A stretch of DNA of 64,000 bases from positions 409,738 to 473,737 of the forward strand of contig JAHPZE010000001.1 in the NCBI GenBank assembly GCA_019058365.1, written 5' to 3'. The position numbers and the translations under genes were made by a program. Each line of letters opens with the position of its first letter. The stretch's first letter is position 1. Below, piece after piece: positions 37,712 to 47,414 of this stretch. The notes under the pieces were generated by a model. It made no database searches, was not told the origin of the DNA, and saw only the letters and a program-made list of their open reading frames with translations. This DNA comes from Promethearchaeota archaeon (GTDB lineage: Archaea > Asgardarchaeota > Lokiarchaeia > Sigyniarchaeales > SOKP01).

Positions 37712-38998
37712 ATGGTAGAATTGAATCCAATTTTTAATGATTTTAAAAATTTGTTTATCTCTCCTATTTTTGATATTGACCCTTATTCAGATTTAAAAGA
37801 TACTTTAAGAGAGAATATATTAGAAGATATCTTGAATAATAAATTGAATGAAGCAATAGAAGTCTTAAAAAATAGTATTCCTAATTTATTAGATTTAAAG
37901 TTTAAAAAAGAACTCAATGAATATCTGTATTCTATATGTCCTAAAGATAATCATTTTCCAATAACTGCATTTACACGGAACTTACATCATATTTCTCAAT
38001 GGATTATTAGAAATAAAGGATGTTTAACATCAGAATTTATCAATTCTCTAAACGATTTATCACTTGAATATTATGCTAATCACTATGATTTGTATACTCT
38101 TAAAATCTATCAAAAGAAAGGCTCTTTAAAAGAATTAATAGAAAATACTACCTATATCTTAGAAAAATACACTGGTAAGATAGGTGGAGGAATAGGCGCT
38201 GTATATGGAGGATTAGGTGTCGAATATCATGATATTCATACTCTTAGACCCTCAATTAAAAACGAGGTTACAATTGTGATGTATTTTAATTTAAATGATC
38301 CTGAATATCATCCTCATAATAATATTTATATTTATTTTTGGAGTATTGGAAAAGATCGAAAATTATGGGATGATGTATCTGAAGCCTCAATTAATAAGAT
38401 ATCACAGTTTTTAGAAGAATTTTTAGATCAACCTAATTTGCAAATTATCAATCTTAACCAATCTATTTATGTAGTAAAGTCCGCTCTCCCTGAGAAAATA
38501 GTAGAGATTATTGAGTCTTCTCAATCAACTGATATTTCTCTTAAATTTGATCGTATTATTGATATAAATTATCAATTTGAAGAAGACGCTTATAATGAAA
38601 TAAGAAGTGAAATCAATGGTACATATCGGAAAAAATATTTTACTTCGATGTATATTTTAATTAGAAAATTGTTAGAAAATCTCATGATTGATTGCTTAAG
38701 AAATTATTATAAAGGAAGAGATATAGAAAAGTATTTTGATGAAAATAATAAGCGTTTTTTAATATTTGAGAAATTAAAGAAGAATTTTAATTCATTGAAA
38801 AAAGAAGCCGATTTTATACAAAAGGTAGGAAAATTAGAACAATATTATATTGATATATTAGACAAATTTAAGGAGATTGGAAATATTCAAGGACACTCAC
38901 TATTCAGCATTCCTCATCATAACATCGTTGAGGATAATAGAGATATTTTGAATATTTTGATTAAACGATTACATGAGATAAAAAAGAGTCTATTGTAA
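37712..38998 (+). CDS. Hypothetical protein with possible HEPN/DUF4145-like C-terminus
   Basis: 428 residues, no signal or membrane segment. The middle contains a Gly-rich stretch (GGGIGAVYGGLGVEYHDIH) and beta-rich text. From about residue 300 the sequence is helical: TSMYILIRKLLENLMIDCLR ... GNIQGHSLFSIPHH. This resembles DUF4145/HEPN-type helical domains often found in defence proteins, although a clean R-x4-6-H motif is not evident. It is divergent from the nuclease/ATPase pair and overlaps the surface-protein gene tail-to-tail by 9 bases. Confidence 0.5.
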   Translation: MVELNPIFNDFKNLFISPIFDIDPYSDLKDTLRENILEDILNNKLNEAIEVLKNSIPNLLDLKFKKELNEYLYSICPKDNHFPITAFTRNLHHISQWIIRNKGCLTSEFINSLNDLSLEYYANHYDLYTLKIYQKKGSLKELIENTTYILEKYTGKIGGGIGAVYGGLGVEYHDIHTLRPSIKNEVTIVMYFNLNDPEYHPHNNIYIYFWSIGKDRKLWDDVSEASINKISQFLEEFLDQPNLQIINLNQSIYVVKSALPEKIVEIIESSQSTDISLKFDRIIDINYQFEEDAYNEIRSEINGTYRKKYFTSMYILIRKLLENLMIDCLRNYYKGRDIEKYFDENNKRFLIFEKLKKNFNSLKKEADFIQKVGKLEQYYIDILDKFKEIGNIQGHSLFSIPHHNIVEDNRDILNILIKRLHEIKKSLL

Positions 38999-40258
38999 AG
39001 TAAAATTCTGAGACTTCCTTTTTCTTATTATTAAGGCTGCAAATATGAATATCAGACTAATAATAACATAATAAGTATATCCTGATATTGTTGGCTGCTT
39101 ATAGATTTCGAAATAATCACTCCAATCGTATTGACTTGAATCATCAGCATTAATAATTTTAATTCTCCAATCCGTTCCAGCCTCAATATCTCCATCAATT
39201 GTCCATAACTTAGAACCAAAATTATAAACATCATGTATATAATATTTTAATGTAGTTCCTTTATATATTTCAATATCTACATATTCTATATTGCCTGTTG
39301 TGACCCAATTAATGTAATGCATAGTTCCCGCTTCCCATGAAGAAGAACTACCAGGACTGGTTACGGTAATCGTCCCCGATTTGATATTAATTGAAAAATA
39401 ATCACTATACCCATAAACACTTGAATCATCATAATCTGTTATTTTAATCCTGTAATTTGTACCATAATAATCTTCCATCGAAGACACATAGAAATCATAC
39501 TCACCATCATTGTCGGTATATCCCCATAAATAAGTAATTTCTTCTATAAAAGTGGCATCTTTATATAATTCAATTTTTACCTTTTCAATTGTCCCTATTG
39601 TAGACCATTGAATAGGATATGTATACAATTCCTGCCAATTTGAAGTGGAAGTAGGATTTGTAACAGTAATTATGACATCTTCAGGATAAGTCCAAATGAG
39701 TTGCGGTGCATCTTCTTCAGAGTAAAATCCTTCTCTCGACGTGATATAGAAATAATCATCTACGTAATTTTCAATTTTTATATAAACACAGATAGAAAGA
39801 TTATTTCTCCCTGCAATATAATCAGTAACATCAAATGTATATATATCAGATTGTGTTATGAGTAGAGAAGTAATCTCACTTTCTTTTGCAGGTTTGTTCA
39901 TCCAAGTCATTGAATATTCATCCCAATTTTCTTCTATTAAACAAATTGATACATTCATCGTCATAGAAACACTCCAGAGATCTATTGAGATTTCTGCTTT
40001 GCTGAAATCAATAGGTTTATCAGAAAAATTAAAGTAAAAATATGATTCCAAAATATCTCCTGTAAAATAAAACCCACTTAATGCGTAATCTTGACCCCCA
40101 AAATTGGATGCGGGATTATAAGAATTTACATAAGTATCTTTTTCTGCTACAGCTGAGATTGTTGTATCTCGAATTATCGCACTTGTTGAAGGAGCATTTA
40201 ATATGAATACCGATATAAATTGAATTGCTATAAAAATCAAAATTGTCCTTTTTTTCAT
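38990..40258 (-). CDS. Cell-surface protein with CBM96/DNRLRE-like and Kre9/KNH-like domains
   Basis: 422 residues. A signal peptide (ILIFIAIQFISVFILNAPSTSA) is followed by a DNRLRE/CBM96-like beta domain (KDTYVNSYNPASNFGGQDY, ICLIEENWDEYSMTWMNKP) at about 30-195. Two repeats of the Ser/Thr-rich Kre9/KNH type follow (ITVTNPTSTSNWQEL... and ITVTSPGSSSSWEAGTMHYI...; both end in a DDSS-Y-x(2)-SDYF motif). The C-terminus is one membrane helix plus basic residues (IISLIFIFAALIIRKRKSQ). It should be anchored outside the cell with the domains exposed, perhaps in surface binding. Kre9-type domains are best known in fungi. Confidence 0.75.
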   Translation of the reverse strand: MKKRTILIFIAIQFISVFILNAPSTSAIIRDTTISAVAEKDTYVNSYNPASNFGGQDYALSGFYFTGDILESYFYFNFSDKPIDFSKAEISIDLWSVSMTMNVSICLIEENWDEYSMTWMNKPAKESEITSLLITQSDIYTFDVTDYIAGRNNLSICVYIKIENYVDDYFYITSREGFYSEEDAPQLIWTYPEDVIITVTNPTSTSNWQELYTYPIQWSTIGTIEKVKIELYKDATFIEEITYLWGYTDNDGEYDFYVSSMEDYYGTNYRIKITDYDDSSVYGYSDYFSINIKSGTITVTSPGSSSSWEAGTMHYINWVTTGNIEYVDIEIYKGTTLKYYIHDVYNFGSKLWTIDGDIEAGTDWRIKIINADDSSQYDWSDYFEIYKQPTISGYTYYVIISLIFIFAALIIRKRKSQNFTLQ

Positions 40259-40489
40259 ATATTTTTGCCCTCTTATTAATATCTTTATATAAAATTATCT
40301 AACAAAGATATTTAATTCTTTTGCAGAATTAAATTTATGAGATAGACTCATTATTCACATTTATTCTAAAATCTTATCTGTGAGTAGATTAAAAAATAGC
40401 TTTACATTGCTAGTAGTGTTTTTAAAAGGTATTTAACACCTATTTTGAAGGATGAGATCTTGCGAAAGATTTTAGGGTTAGTTTAATTT

Positions 40490-41851
40490 TTATTTATATA
40501 GTTTTATTATTTTTTTTCTTTTGTACCGTAGATCACAATCTGAAGGTAGTATTTTCATTTGCTCTTTGTCTAAATAGAGATTTCTTAACGATTTCATTAA
40601 TTTCGCTTTTTTACATAAGTCTTGGGCAATATAGCTATGTAATTCATTGTTGTAATTCAGGAATAAGGTATTAAGAGAATTTAACTTATAAATTGTGTGT
40701 GGTAATTCTTCTAAGTTGTTTGCTTGAAGATCTAAATATTTAATATCGGTTAAATTACCCATTGATTGAGGGAGCTCCTTTAGATTGTTACGCGCTAATA
40801 TCAATTTTTTAATATTTTTTATATTCCCTATAGATTTTGGTAGTTCTTTAATTCTGTTACTTTCCAAGTAAAGGCCTTTTAGTGATGAGAGATTTGTTAT
40901 TGAGTTAGGTAGAGTTTCCAATTGGTTAAGCTCTAAATGTAGTTCTTTGAGGTTTTTTAAATTTTCAATTTCAATTGAGATTGATGAAAAATAATTTCTT
41001 GATAAATCTATAATTTCCAATGTAGTTATTTTTGTGATTGCTTCGGGAATTTTCCCTCCTACGAAAGTTTCACTAAGAATTAGTTTTTTTAGTCGTTGGA
41101 GGTTAGAGAGTGATTTTGGAATACCTTCGATATTGAAATGACACATCTCTAATATTTCTAATGAAATTAGGTTAGAGATTTTTTCAACAAGGATGATCGG
41201 AAATTTTTGTATTGTCAAATATTCCAAGTGTAATGCTATGACTCTTCTGTCTTTAACAACAAAATAATTTAAAGGCATCCCTTCAATCTCAATATTTACC
41301 GCAGGTTTGATGACATCCTTTGTAAGAAACTTATCGATTGTTAGTATTATTTCCGCATCATTTGGACTCAATAGACTATAATATAATTCTTCTTTATCCA
41401 AGAAATCGATATAACATTCGTTGATTAAATATTCAATCACAGGTGAATACCCACTTTCTAATCGTTTAGCTATTTCTTCTTTAAACACTGCTTTTGCATT
41501 TTGATCTCCTACTTCAGTTAATTTCTTTAGTAGTGGAAAAGCAAGATTAGAATGAAGAATTTGTGTATTATACATATTCTCTACCCAAGTTTGTAAATTA
41601 GAGCAGTGTGCGATAAATTCCTGTACGGATGTTATTCCTAAGTCGGCAGGTTTGAGTTGTTTCTCGAGTCTTGAACTAAGATCTTCACTAATCTCATCTA
41701 TCGATTTAGCATTTTCATATTTTTCATTTCCTGCTGGATCCATTATCAATAAATATTTACACTGCTTAAACTCTTTACCATTAACGTAGATGACTGTCTT
41801 CCTATTTTCAAGCCTTAGTGTGATGTATTTATTGACCTTAAATTCTGCCAT
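40490..41851 (-). CDS. Leucine-rich-repeat protein
   Basis: 453 residues. The first 220 residues are a conserved N-terminal region with the helical text LEKQLKPADLGITSVQEF and NMYNTQILHSNLAFPLLKKL. From about 230, eight or more LRRs of 23 residues follow (LKNLKELHLELNQLETLP, LSSLKGLYLESNRIKELP, IKNIKKLILARNNLKELP, LTDIKYLDLQANNLEELP). It ends in a basic tail. No membrane segment was seen, so it is probably a cytosolic interaction protein. LRR proteins with this type of N-terminal region are numerous in Lokiarchaeia, as I recall. Confidence 0.85.
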   Translation of the reverse strand: MAEFKVNKYITLRLENRKTVIYVNGKEFKQCKYLLIMDPAGNEKYENAKSIDEISEDLSSRLEKQLKPADLGITSVQEFIAHCSNLQTWVENMYNTQILHSNLAFPLLKKLTEVGDQNAKAVFKEEIAKRLESGYSPVIEYLINECYIDFLDKEELYYSLLSPNDAEIILTIDKFLTKDVIKPAVNIEIEGMPLNYFVVKDRRVIALHLEYLTIQKFPIILVEKISNLISLEILEMCHFNIEGIPKSLSNLQRLKKLILSETFVGGKIPEAITKITTLEIIDLSRNYFSSISIEIENLKNLKELHLELNQLETLPNSITNLSSLKGLYLESNRIKELPKSIGNIKNIKKLILARNNLKELPQSMGNLTDIKYLDLQANNLEELPHTIYKLNSLNTLFLNYNNELHSYIAQDLCKKAKLMKSLRNLYLDKEQMKILPSDCDLRYKRKKIIKLYK

Positions 41852-42046
41852 GTTCTTTTTTTATTGTTTTCTTTAATGATAAAGAACATTTAAGAATATA
41901 AATATATAAGGAGTTATACTAATTTTTGACTGAATTGATTTTTTTATATTAAAGATTAATAATGTTTTTTTTTAACAATCCATTTTAATTTAGTGATTTT
42001 ACAATCTTTTAATTAAATAGTATAGAAGATTTTATATTAGATTAAT

Positions 42047-43534
42047 ATGACAGAAAATAACTCACAGAAAAACGAAACACAGTATGAGTATTCATTCGAA
42101 TACATTCAGAAGAAGCTAGAAGGCAAAAAAGACAGCTTCGGAATGCTCATGAAAGAGATAGTGCGAACTGGAATATGTACTGAATGTGGTACTTGTGCTG
42201 CGGTATGTCCTGTATTGGAATGGGATGATCTAGCAGGACAGCCAAAATTAATAGGAAAATGTACGGGTTGTGGCATCTGTTATAATCAGTGCCCAAGAAC
42301 TATAACAGATCCTTATCAACTCATGGGAGATTTCAAAACGGGCTACGTAGCAAATACAAACATCCCAGAAGTGATTGGAGGTCAGGATGGAGGAACAGTT
42401 ACAAGTCTACTCTGTTACTTATTTGATGAGCATTTAATCGATGCTGCTGTAGTTACAATGAAAGATCCAAGTAAACCATGGCGTCCAGTAGCGCAAATTA
42501 TAACGAGTAAGGAAGATGCTATTAAAGCTTCGGGTTCTATTTATAGTCATTCTCAAACAGTTGAAGCTCTGATGGATGCTGTACGCCAAGACTTTCGATC
42601 AATTGCATTTGTGGGTACTCCATGTAATATAGATGCTGTTTCTAAAATGTTTGATAGCCCAACGGGTATGTTAAAATATTTTATGCGGTGCCATGTTTTA
42701 AAGATTGGATTGTTCTGTATGGATTCATTTGCTCCTGAGGCTATTTATCCATTCTTTGAGAGTGAAGGGATTGACTTGTCAAAAGTTCAAAAAATGGATA
42801 TAAACAAAGGAAAGTTTCACTTATACTATGATCCACAAGGAGAGCCTTTTAAATCATATACCATTAAGCAATTAGATAAGTTTAAATCATCGAGTTGTAA
42901 TTTTTGTTTAGATCTGACCTCTGAACATGCCGATATTTCTGTGGGCAGTGTAGGTTCTGGAGCAAATAAAAATACAGTATTTGCTAGAAGCGGTATAGGC
43001 GCGGAAATTATGGAAGATGCCGCAGAAAAGGGGTATCTTAAAATTGAGCCTTTTAATGCAATTAATTTGAACGCGGTATTATTTTTAGCAAAACTCAAAA
43101 AAGTATCTCAATATACTGTTCGAAAACGAAAGGTGTTTATTGTAAGAGATGCACCTGAAGAAGAACCAAGGATTGAAACTAAGCCAGAAACAGAACAAGC
43201 TGAAGTAACACCTCCTTTAGGAACTAAAAAATTTCTGAGTGTTTCAAAAGATCTAAATGAAGAAAAGAAAACTGTAAATATTTCACTGACGAATACTATA
43301 GGTTATGTTTTAGAAGATATGAAAATTCGAATAGCAACCGTTGAAGAACTTTTCGAGAAAAAACCTTGGATAACAACTATAACAGAATTATTTCCATTTG
43401 AAACAATCGAAATTGGTTATCCTTTGGAAGGAGAACCTGGTGAGCCTGTTGTAGCTAATGTATTAGTTGAGGTTTCAACGGAAGCGTTTGGGAAAATTTT
43501 TTCTAGAACGCTAAAAGTAGCACCACAAGAATAA
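42047..43534 (+). CDS. FrhB-type oxidoreductase with two [4Fe-4S] clusters and C-terminal extension
   Basis: 495 residues. The N-terminal ferredoxin motifs are CTECGTCAAVCP and CTGCGICYNQCP. Next comes the FrhB/FdhB core: GGQDGGTVTSLLCYLF, GTPCNIDAVSK, KIGLFCMDSF and CNFCLDLTSEHADISVGSVG. Residues from about 385 form an extra beta-rich domain (FLSVSKDLNEEKKTVNISLT...) absent from the operon paralogue at 22172-23692. The paralogue's winged-helix-like N-terminus is absent here. Predicted as an F420- or ferredoxin-linked flavoprotein. It is followed at 78 bases by the Rag-like GTPase gene, a pairing that deserves attention. Confidence 0.88.
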   Translation: MTENNSQKNETQYEYSFEYIQKKLEGKKDSFGMLMKEIVRTGICTECGTCAAVCPVLEWDDLAGQPKLIGKCTGCGICYNQCPRTITDPYQLMGDFKTGYVANTNIPEVIGGQDGGTVTSLLCYLFDEHLIDAAVVTMKDPSKPWRPVAQIITSKEDAIKASGSIYSHSQTVEALMDAVRQDFRSIAFVGTPCNIDAVSKMFDSPTGMLKYFMRCHVLKIGLFCMDSFAPEAIYPFFESEGIDLSKVQKMDINKGKFHLYYDPQGEPFKSYTIKQLDKFKSSSCNFCLDLTSEHADISVGSVGSGANKNTVFARSGIGAEIMEDAAEKGYLKIEPFNAINLNAVLFLAKLKKVSQYTVRKRKVFIVRDAPEEEPRIETKPETEQAEVTPPLGTKKFLSVSKDLNEEKKTVNISLTNTIGYVLEDMKIRIATVEELFEKKPWITTITELFPFETIEIGYPLEGEPGEPVVANVLVEVSTEAFGKIFSRTLKVAPQE

Positions 43535-43612
43535 AAATCTAAATCAAATTTTATTAAAAAAGTTAAATGAAATAAATTATTATAAAAACCATTAAAAAAA
43601 GGAAAGTCAAAA

Positions 43613-44521
43613 ATGAAAATTAGTTTAGTTGGACTAAGTGGATGTGGAAAAACAAGCGTTTATTCTGTTGCCTTTGCTGCAAAACGGCCAGAAGAGACAA
43701 AAGGTCTTGCACCAACAATTCTTTATGAAACAAGAAGACATCCATTCCTTGGTTTACAAGTTGGAATCTTTGATTTCGGGGGGCAAGAGGAATTTCGAAA
43801 AGAATATACTGAAAAGCCAGAAGTCTTTCGCGGAACAGATATTCTTATACCTATAGTCGATTTACATGACCCACATACATTTCAAGAAGCAAAGGATTAT
43901 TTTATAAATCTATTGGATATTTATCGTAAGATGAATGAAAAACCAAAGGTTTTCTTGTTCCTTCATAAGTATGATACTGAAAATTTTCAGAAAGAACTTC
44001 TTGACACAAACGTTAAGAAAGCAAAAGATCTCTTCCTTGATATATTTAAAGACTATGATTTTGACTATATGTTAACAAGTATTTATGAGGAAGACAAATT
44101 AGCAAAGGTATTCAGAGATGTTTTGATATCAGAATATGCTGAATTAAAAACGCATGTAGAAAAAGCAGAAAAACAACTTGATGAAATTAAAGCTAAAGTC
44201 ATTATTGCTGACATTTCGGGTAATGTTATCGTTCATAATGTCCAAGGTGTTAGTAGTGGTTTAACATTAAGGGGAGATTTAAGAGATTTCATTAATGCGT
44301 GTAATACAGTGCGAGAAAATATATTTATGTCAGATTCTGCGAAGTTTGGTGGTCGAGATGGTGATGGAAAGGAAATCGAGCTTCATATTTTTAAATACAT
44401 CATTTCTGTATTGGTAATGAAATCAGGAGCATTGGATAGGGATTCCCAAGACAAACTAAATATGCTGTTAAATGACATGAAGCTTTTTGCTGATTTAATT
44501 ATATCCGCCCATACGGATTAA
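43613..44521 (+). CDS. Rag/Gtr-like GTPase with roadblock/longin-like C-terminal domain
   Basis: 302 residues. G1 is GLSGCGKTS (7-15), G3 is FDFGGQEEF, and G4 is HKYD, the HKxD variant typical of eukaryotic Rag/Gtr GTPases. After the GTPase (about 1-180) comes a helix and a domain of about 110 residues (KAKVIIADISGNVIVHNVQG ... LADLIISAHTD) with a roadblock/longin-like strand-helix pattern, as in Rag proteins. This makes it a eukaryotic-signature protein. The gene lies 78 bases after frhB, on the same strand. A decayed copy of its 3' end, including LFADLIIS, is found at 45749-45890. Confidence 0.88.
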   Translation: MKISLVGLSGCGKTSVYSVAFAAKRPEETKGLAPTILYETRRHPFLGLQVGIFDFGGQEEFRKEYTEKPEVFRGTDILIPIVDLHDPHTFQEAKDYFINLLDIYRKMNEKPKVFLFLHKYDTENFQKELLDTNVKKAKDLFLDIFKDYDFDYMLTSIYEEDKLAKVFRDVLISEYAELKTHVEKAEKQLDEIKAKVIIADISGNVIVHNVQGVSSGLTLRGDLRDFINACNTVRENIFMSDSAKFGGRDGDGKEIELHIFKYIISVLVMKSGALDRDSQDKLNMLLNDMKLFADLIISAHTD

Positions 44522-44690
44522 TCTTTAAAATAATAATAAATATTATTTTCTTCATATCTTTTTTTAATTCCAAAATTAGTTTAAAATCATTAGTAATAAA
44601 AAAAATTATAATTGAATTTTAAACTATTGGATTGATATAATTTAAAACTTATAAAAGTATATAGATACTAAATTAAATTAAATTTCAAGT

Positions 44691-44697
44691 AGGAGGT
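44691..44697 (+). promoter_or_regulatory. Strong Shine-Dalgarno site before the alpha/beta hydrolase
   Basis: AGGAGGT ends eight bases before the ATG at 44706. It is one of the few near-perfect matches to the archaeal 16S rRNA tail in this window and fixes the start. Confidence 0.7.
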
Positions 44698-44705
44698 ATA
44701 AGATA

Positions 44706-45593
44706 ATGCCGAAGGCTAAATTTAGTAATATGGAAATTGAGTATGACACATTTGGTGATCCCTCGTTAAAACCATTATTATTAATTATGGGACTTGGAGC
44801 ACAAATGATCAATTGGGACGAAGAATTTTGCACAAAGCTTGTAGAACGTGGATTTTATGTGATCAGATTCGATAATCGAGATGTTGGGTTATCCACTAAA
44901 TTCGATGAAGCAGGTGAACCAGATCTTATGAAATTATATGCACAAGTGGCAAAAGGAGAAAAAATTGAAGCGTTTTATACATTAGATGATATGGCTGATG
45001 ATGCAATTGGACTCTTAACTGCAATTAATATTGATAAAGCTCATATCTGTGGGGCATCGATGGGAGGAATGATTGCTCAAACTGTTGCATATAGACACCC
45101 TTCTCATGTTTTATCTCTTATTTCTATTATGAGCAGTACAGGTAATCCCGATTTACCCCGTCCATCACCAGAGGCAATGAAAGTGTTAATTCAGCCTTTA
45201 CCCACTGGACGTGAAGCAATTATAGAGGCTGGTGTGAATAGTATGCGTATCGTTCACGGTACAGGTATTCCTTTTGATGAAAAAAGAGCGCGTAAATTGG
45301 TAATAGCTTCATATGATCGTTCAAATTATCGAGCAGGCTATTCACGTCAATTAGCAGCAATATTGGCTAGTGGCAATCGTAAACAAGCTTTAACATCTGT
45401 AAGAGCCCCTACACTTGTAATTCATGGAGAAGCTGATCCTCTAGTTCCATTTGAAGGGGGAAAAGATACTGCGAAGACAATACCTGGAGCCGAATTATTC
45501 CTTATTAAAGGAATGGGTCATAGTTTACCACCAGAAATTTGGTCAAAAGTACTAGATGCAATTACAAAAAACGCCTCTAAAGCTTATCAATAA
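44706..45593 (+). CDS. Alpha/beta hydrolase
   Basis: 295 residues with a clear catalytic triad: the nucleophile Ser118 in GASMGGM, Asp244 in HGEADPLVP, and His272 in GMGHSLPP. The oxyanion strand is LLLIMGLGAQM. Similar to esterases and carboxylesterase-like aromatic-degradation hydrolases, but the substrate cannot be told. The start is set by a strong Shine-Dalgarno site. It lies between the Rag-like GTPase and the chimeric scar at 45693-45890. Confidence 0.88.
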   Translation: MPKAKFSNMEIEYDTFGDPSLKPLLLIMGLGAQMINWDEEFCTKLVERGFYVIRFDNRDVGLSTKFDEAGEPDLMKLYAQVAKGEKIEAFYTLDDMADDAIGLLTAINIDKAHICGASMGGMIAQTVAYRHPSHVLSLISIMSSTGNPDLPRPSPEAMKVLIQPLPTGREAIIEAGVNSMRIVHGTGIPFDEKRARKLVIASYDRSNYRAGYSRQLAAILASGNRKQALTSVRAPTLVIHGEADPLVPFEGGKDTAKTIPGAELFLIKGMGHSLPPEIWSKVLDAITKNASKAYQ

Positions 45594-45692
45594 AAATGGA
45601 GTTATTCTTTTATATTATTTTTATTTATTTTAATGAAATCATTCAATTCTTATAACTAAAAAACCAGATTTTAATGAAAAGATGTAGTGAGA

Positions 45693-45890
45693 ATGATAAA
45701 CCGGTGTGCATGGGTTGGCACTGATCTGCAGATGAGGGAATATCATGACTTGAATTTATTCGCTGATTTGATTATATCCGTACTTATTGATTATTCTTTG
45801 AATTTATAATAAATATATTTTCGTCATATCTTTTTTACATTTCAAAATTTCAAAAATTCACTTAAAAGCATTTATTGAAGCTATAGTTGA
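45693..45890 (+). pseudogene. Chimeric scar: 5' end of tag fused to 3' end of the Rag-like gene
   Basis: An ATG at 45693 opens a 38-codon frame. It reads MINRCAWVGTDLQMREYHD, matching the start of Tag at 46763 (MVKRCAWVNNDPQMIEYHD). It continues in frame with LNLFADLIISV, matching the end of the Rag-like GTPase (MKLFADLIISA). The noncoding sequence after the stop also parallels the Rag-like downstream flank (AATAAATAT...TTTTCNTCATATCTTTTTT). The interval 45594-46065 contains nothing else recognised. Confidence 0.75.
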
Positions 45891-46065
45891 ATGATTAGCA
45901 AGAATTTATTAAGGATTATATCATAAAAACACTTATTCCATTAATTATAAAATTGCTATATAGTTTTCTTTCTTGTATTAATAGTAGAATAATGGTTCTA
46001 TTGAATCTTGATATTGTTGTAATTCTAGTAATAAAAATCTTTTAAAATGAGAAATATAAGAGAAT

Positions 46066-46632
46066 TTGTCTATGGTAAAAATAAAAGCTGAAACGAAACT
46101 TAAGGTAGGTATAATCCTTCTTATAGTGGGTTTGATATTTGCTCCTATTGTTTCTATCTCCACCATGACATTAGTCTTATTACCTATTCCCGTTATTCTA
46201 ATACCTTTAGGATTGATTATCTTCTATAGAGGTTTATCAATTCAGAATAGAGGGATAATGTTAATAATTATAGGTGGAATTTTCATTACTTTATCAACAT
46301 TAACAATTAATAATGCGTTACGATTATATAGAGAACCAATATTAGCTCTATCAACTATAAATATTATATTCTGGGTTCTATGCTTTGTAGTCCCCGGTGT
46401 GGTAAAAATAACGAAGAAAATAGAATTTGATGAGAAGACTACTTACTTATATATGTTAGCTCCACTAACTACTTTTTGGTTACTTATTTATACAATAGTC
46501 ATTGCAGGCATAGCATCTAGTGCACCGGCTACATTCGCATCTTTATATTCTCAGTATTTTATTATAGCGGTGGGTGGTGGATTTTTATTAAGTCTCATCA
46601 TTGTCGGTATTTCATATTTAAGATATTATTAG
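46066..46632 (+). CDS. Multi-pass membrane protein
   Basis: 188 residues with five or six hydrophobic helices (about 12-32, 33-50, 58-78, 90-110, 125-148, 158-180). There are few charged residues outside a short basic N-terminus (KIKAETKLK). No family was recognised. It begins about 175 bases after the chimeric scar. The ATG at 46066 is the second in the frame; it is preferred by the usual short basic leader before helix 1. Confidence 0.55.
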   Translation: MSMVKIKAETKLKVGIILLIVGLIFAPIVSISTMTLVLLPIPVILIPLGLIIFYRGLSIQNRGIMLIIIGGIFITLSTLTINNALRLYREPILALSTINIIFWVLCFVVPGVVKITKKIEFDEKTTYLYMLAPLTTFWLLIYTIVIAGIASSAPATFASLYSQYFIIAVGGGFLLSLIIVGISYLRYY

Positions 46633-46762
46633 ATACCCAAAATAAAGCATAAATTAGTTCCTAATAATATAAGAAGTTTCCCTTAAATTAAAAAGGATTG
46701 AAAATTATAATTCAGACTTTGATAATAAATAATTTATTTGATATTTACCAATTATAAATAAA

Positions 46763-47344
46763 ATGGTAAAACGGTGTGCGTGGGTTAATAACGACCCACA
46801 GATGATAGAATATCATGATAAAGAGTGGGGTACTCCTATTCATGATGATCGGCTTCTTTTTGAATTTTTAATATTGGAGGGGGCTCAAGCGGGTTTAAGT
46901 TGGAGTAGGATATTACGAAAGCGTGAGAATTTCAGAAACGCATTTGATAATTTTGAGTATTATAAAATTGCGAAATACAATGAGCAGAATATTGAGAAAT
47001 TAATGAATAATGAAGGTATTATAAGAAATAGACATAAAATTGAAGCGGTAATTGCAAACGCTAGGGCATTATTAAAAGTTCAAAAGGAATTCGGTTCCTT
47101 TGATAAATACATCTGGAAATTTGTTAATTATAAATCAATTGATAATAAATTCAAAGAGCTTTCAGAATTACCATCTAAAACCGAGTACTCAGAACAAATG
47201 AGTAAAGATTTGAAAAAAAGAGGGTTTAAATTTATTGGTCCAACTATTTGTTATGCGTTTATACAAGCAGTTGGAATGGTAAATGATCATATGATCGATT
47301 GTTTTCGATATAATGAAATAAATCAAATTATAAGTAATAAATAG
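46763..47344 (+). CDS. tag: DNA-3-methyladenine glycosylase I
   Basis: 193 residues. It starts MVKRCAWVNNDPQMIEYHDK, with the zinc ligands Cys5 and His18, and has HMIDCFRY near residue 175 with the other His and Cys. The helix-hairpin-helix region and LEGAQAGLSWSRIL carry the conserved Glu/Trp pocket of Tag. It removes 3-methyladenine from alkylated DNA in base-excision repair. Length and motifs are normal. A decayed copy of its first 19 codons is fused to the Rag-like gene tail at 45693. Confidence 0.93.
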   Translation: MVKRCAWVNNDPQMIEYHDKEWGTPIHDDRLLFEFLILEGAQAGLSWSRILRKRENFRNAFDNFEYYKIAKYNEQNIEKLMNNEGIIRNRHKIEAVIANARALLKVQKEFGSFDKYIWKFVNYKSIDNKFKELSELPSKTEYSEQMSKDLKKRGFKFIGPTICYAFIQAVGMVNDHMIDCFRYNEINQIISNK

Positions 47345-47414
47345 TAAAACAGATTATTTCATTATTGAGATTTTAATAATAATGTTTTTATTCTATTATA
47401 AGAGATTATAAGCT

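Noticed and set aside
45978..46166. Small minus-strand frame overlapping the start of the membrane protein at 46066
   Set aside because: It overlaps the start of a well-formed multi-helix membrane protein, and its text has no conserved features.
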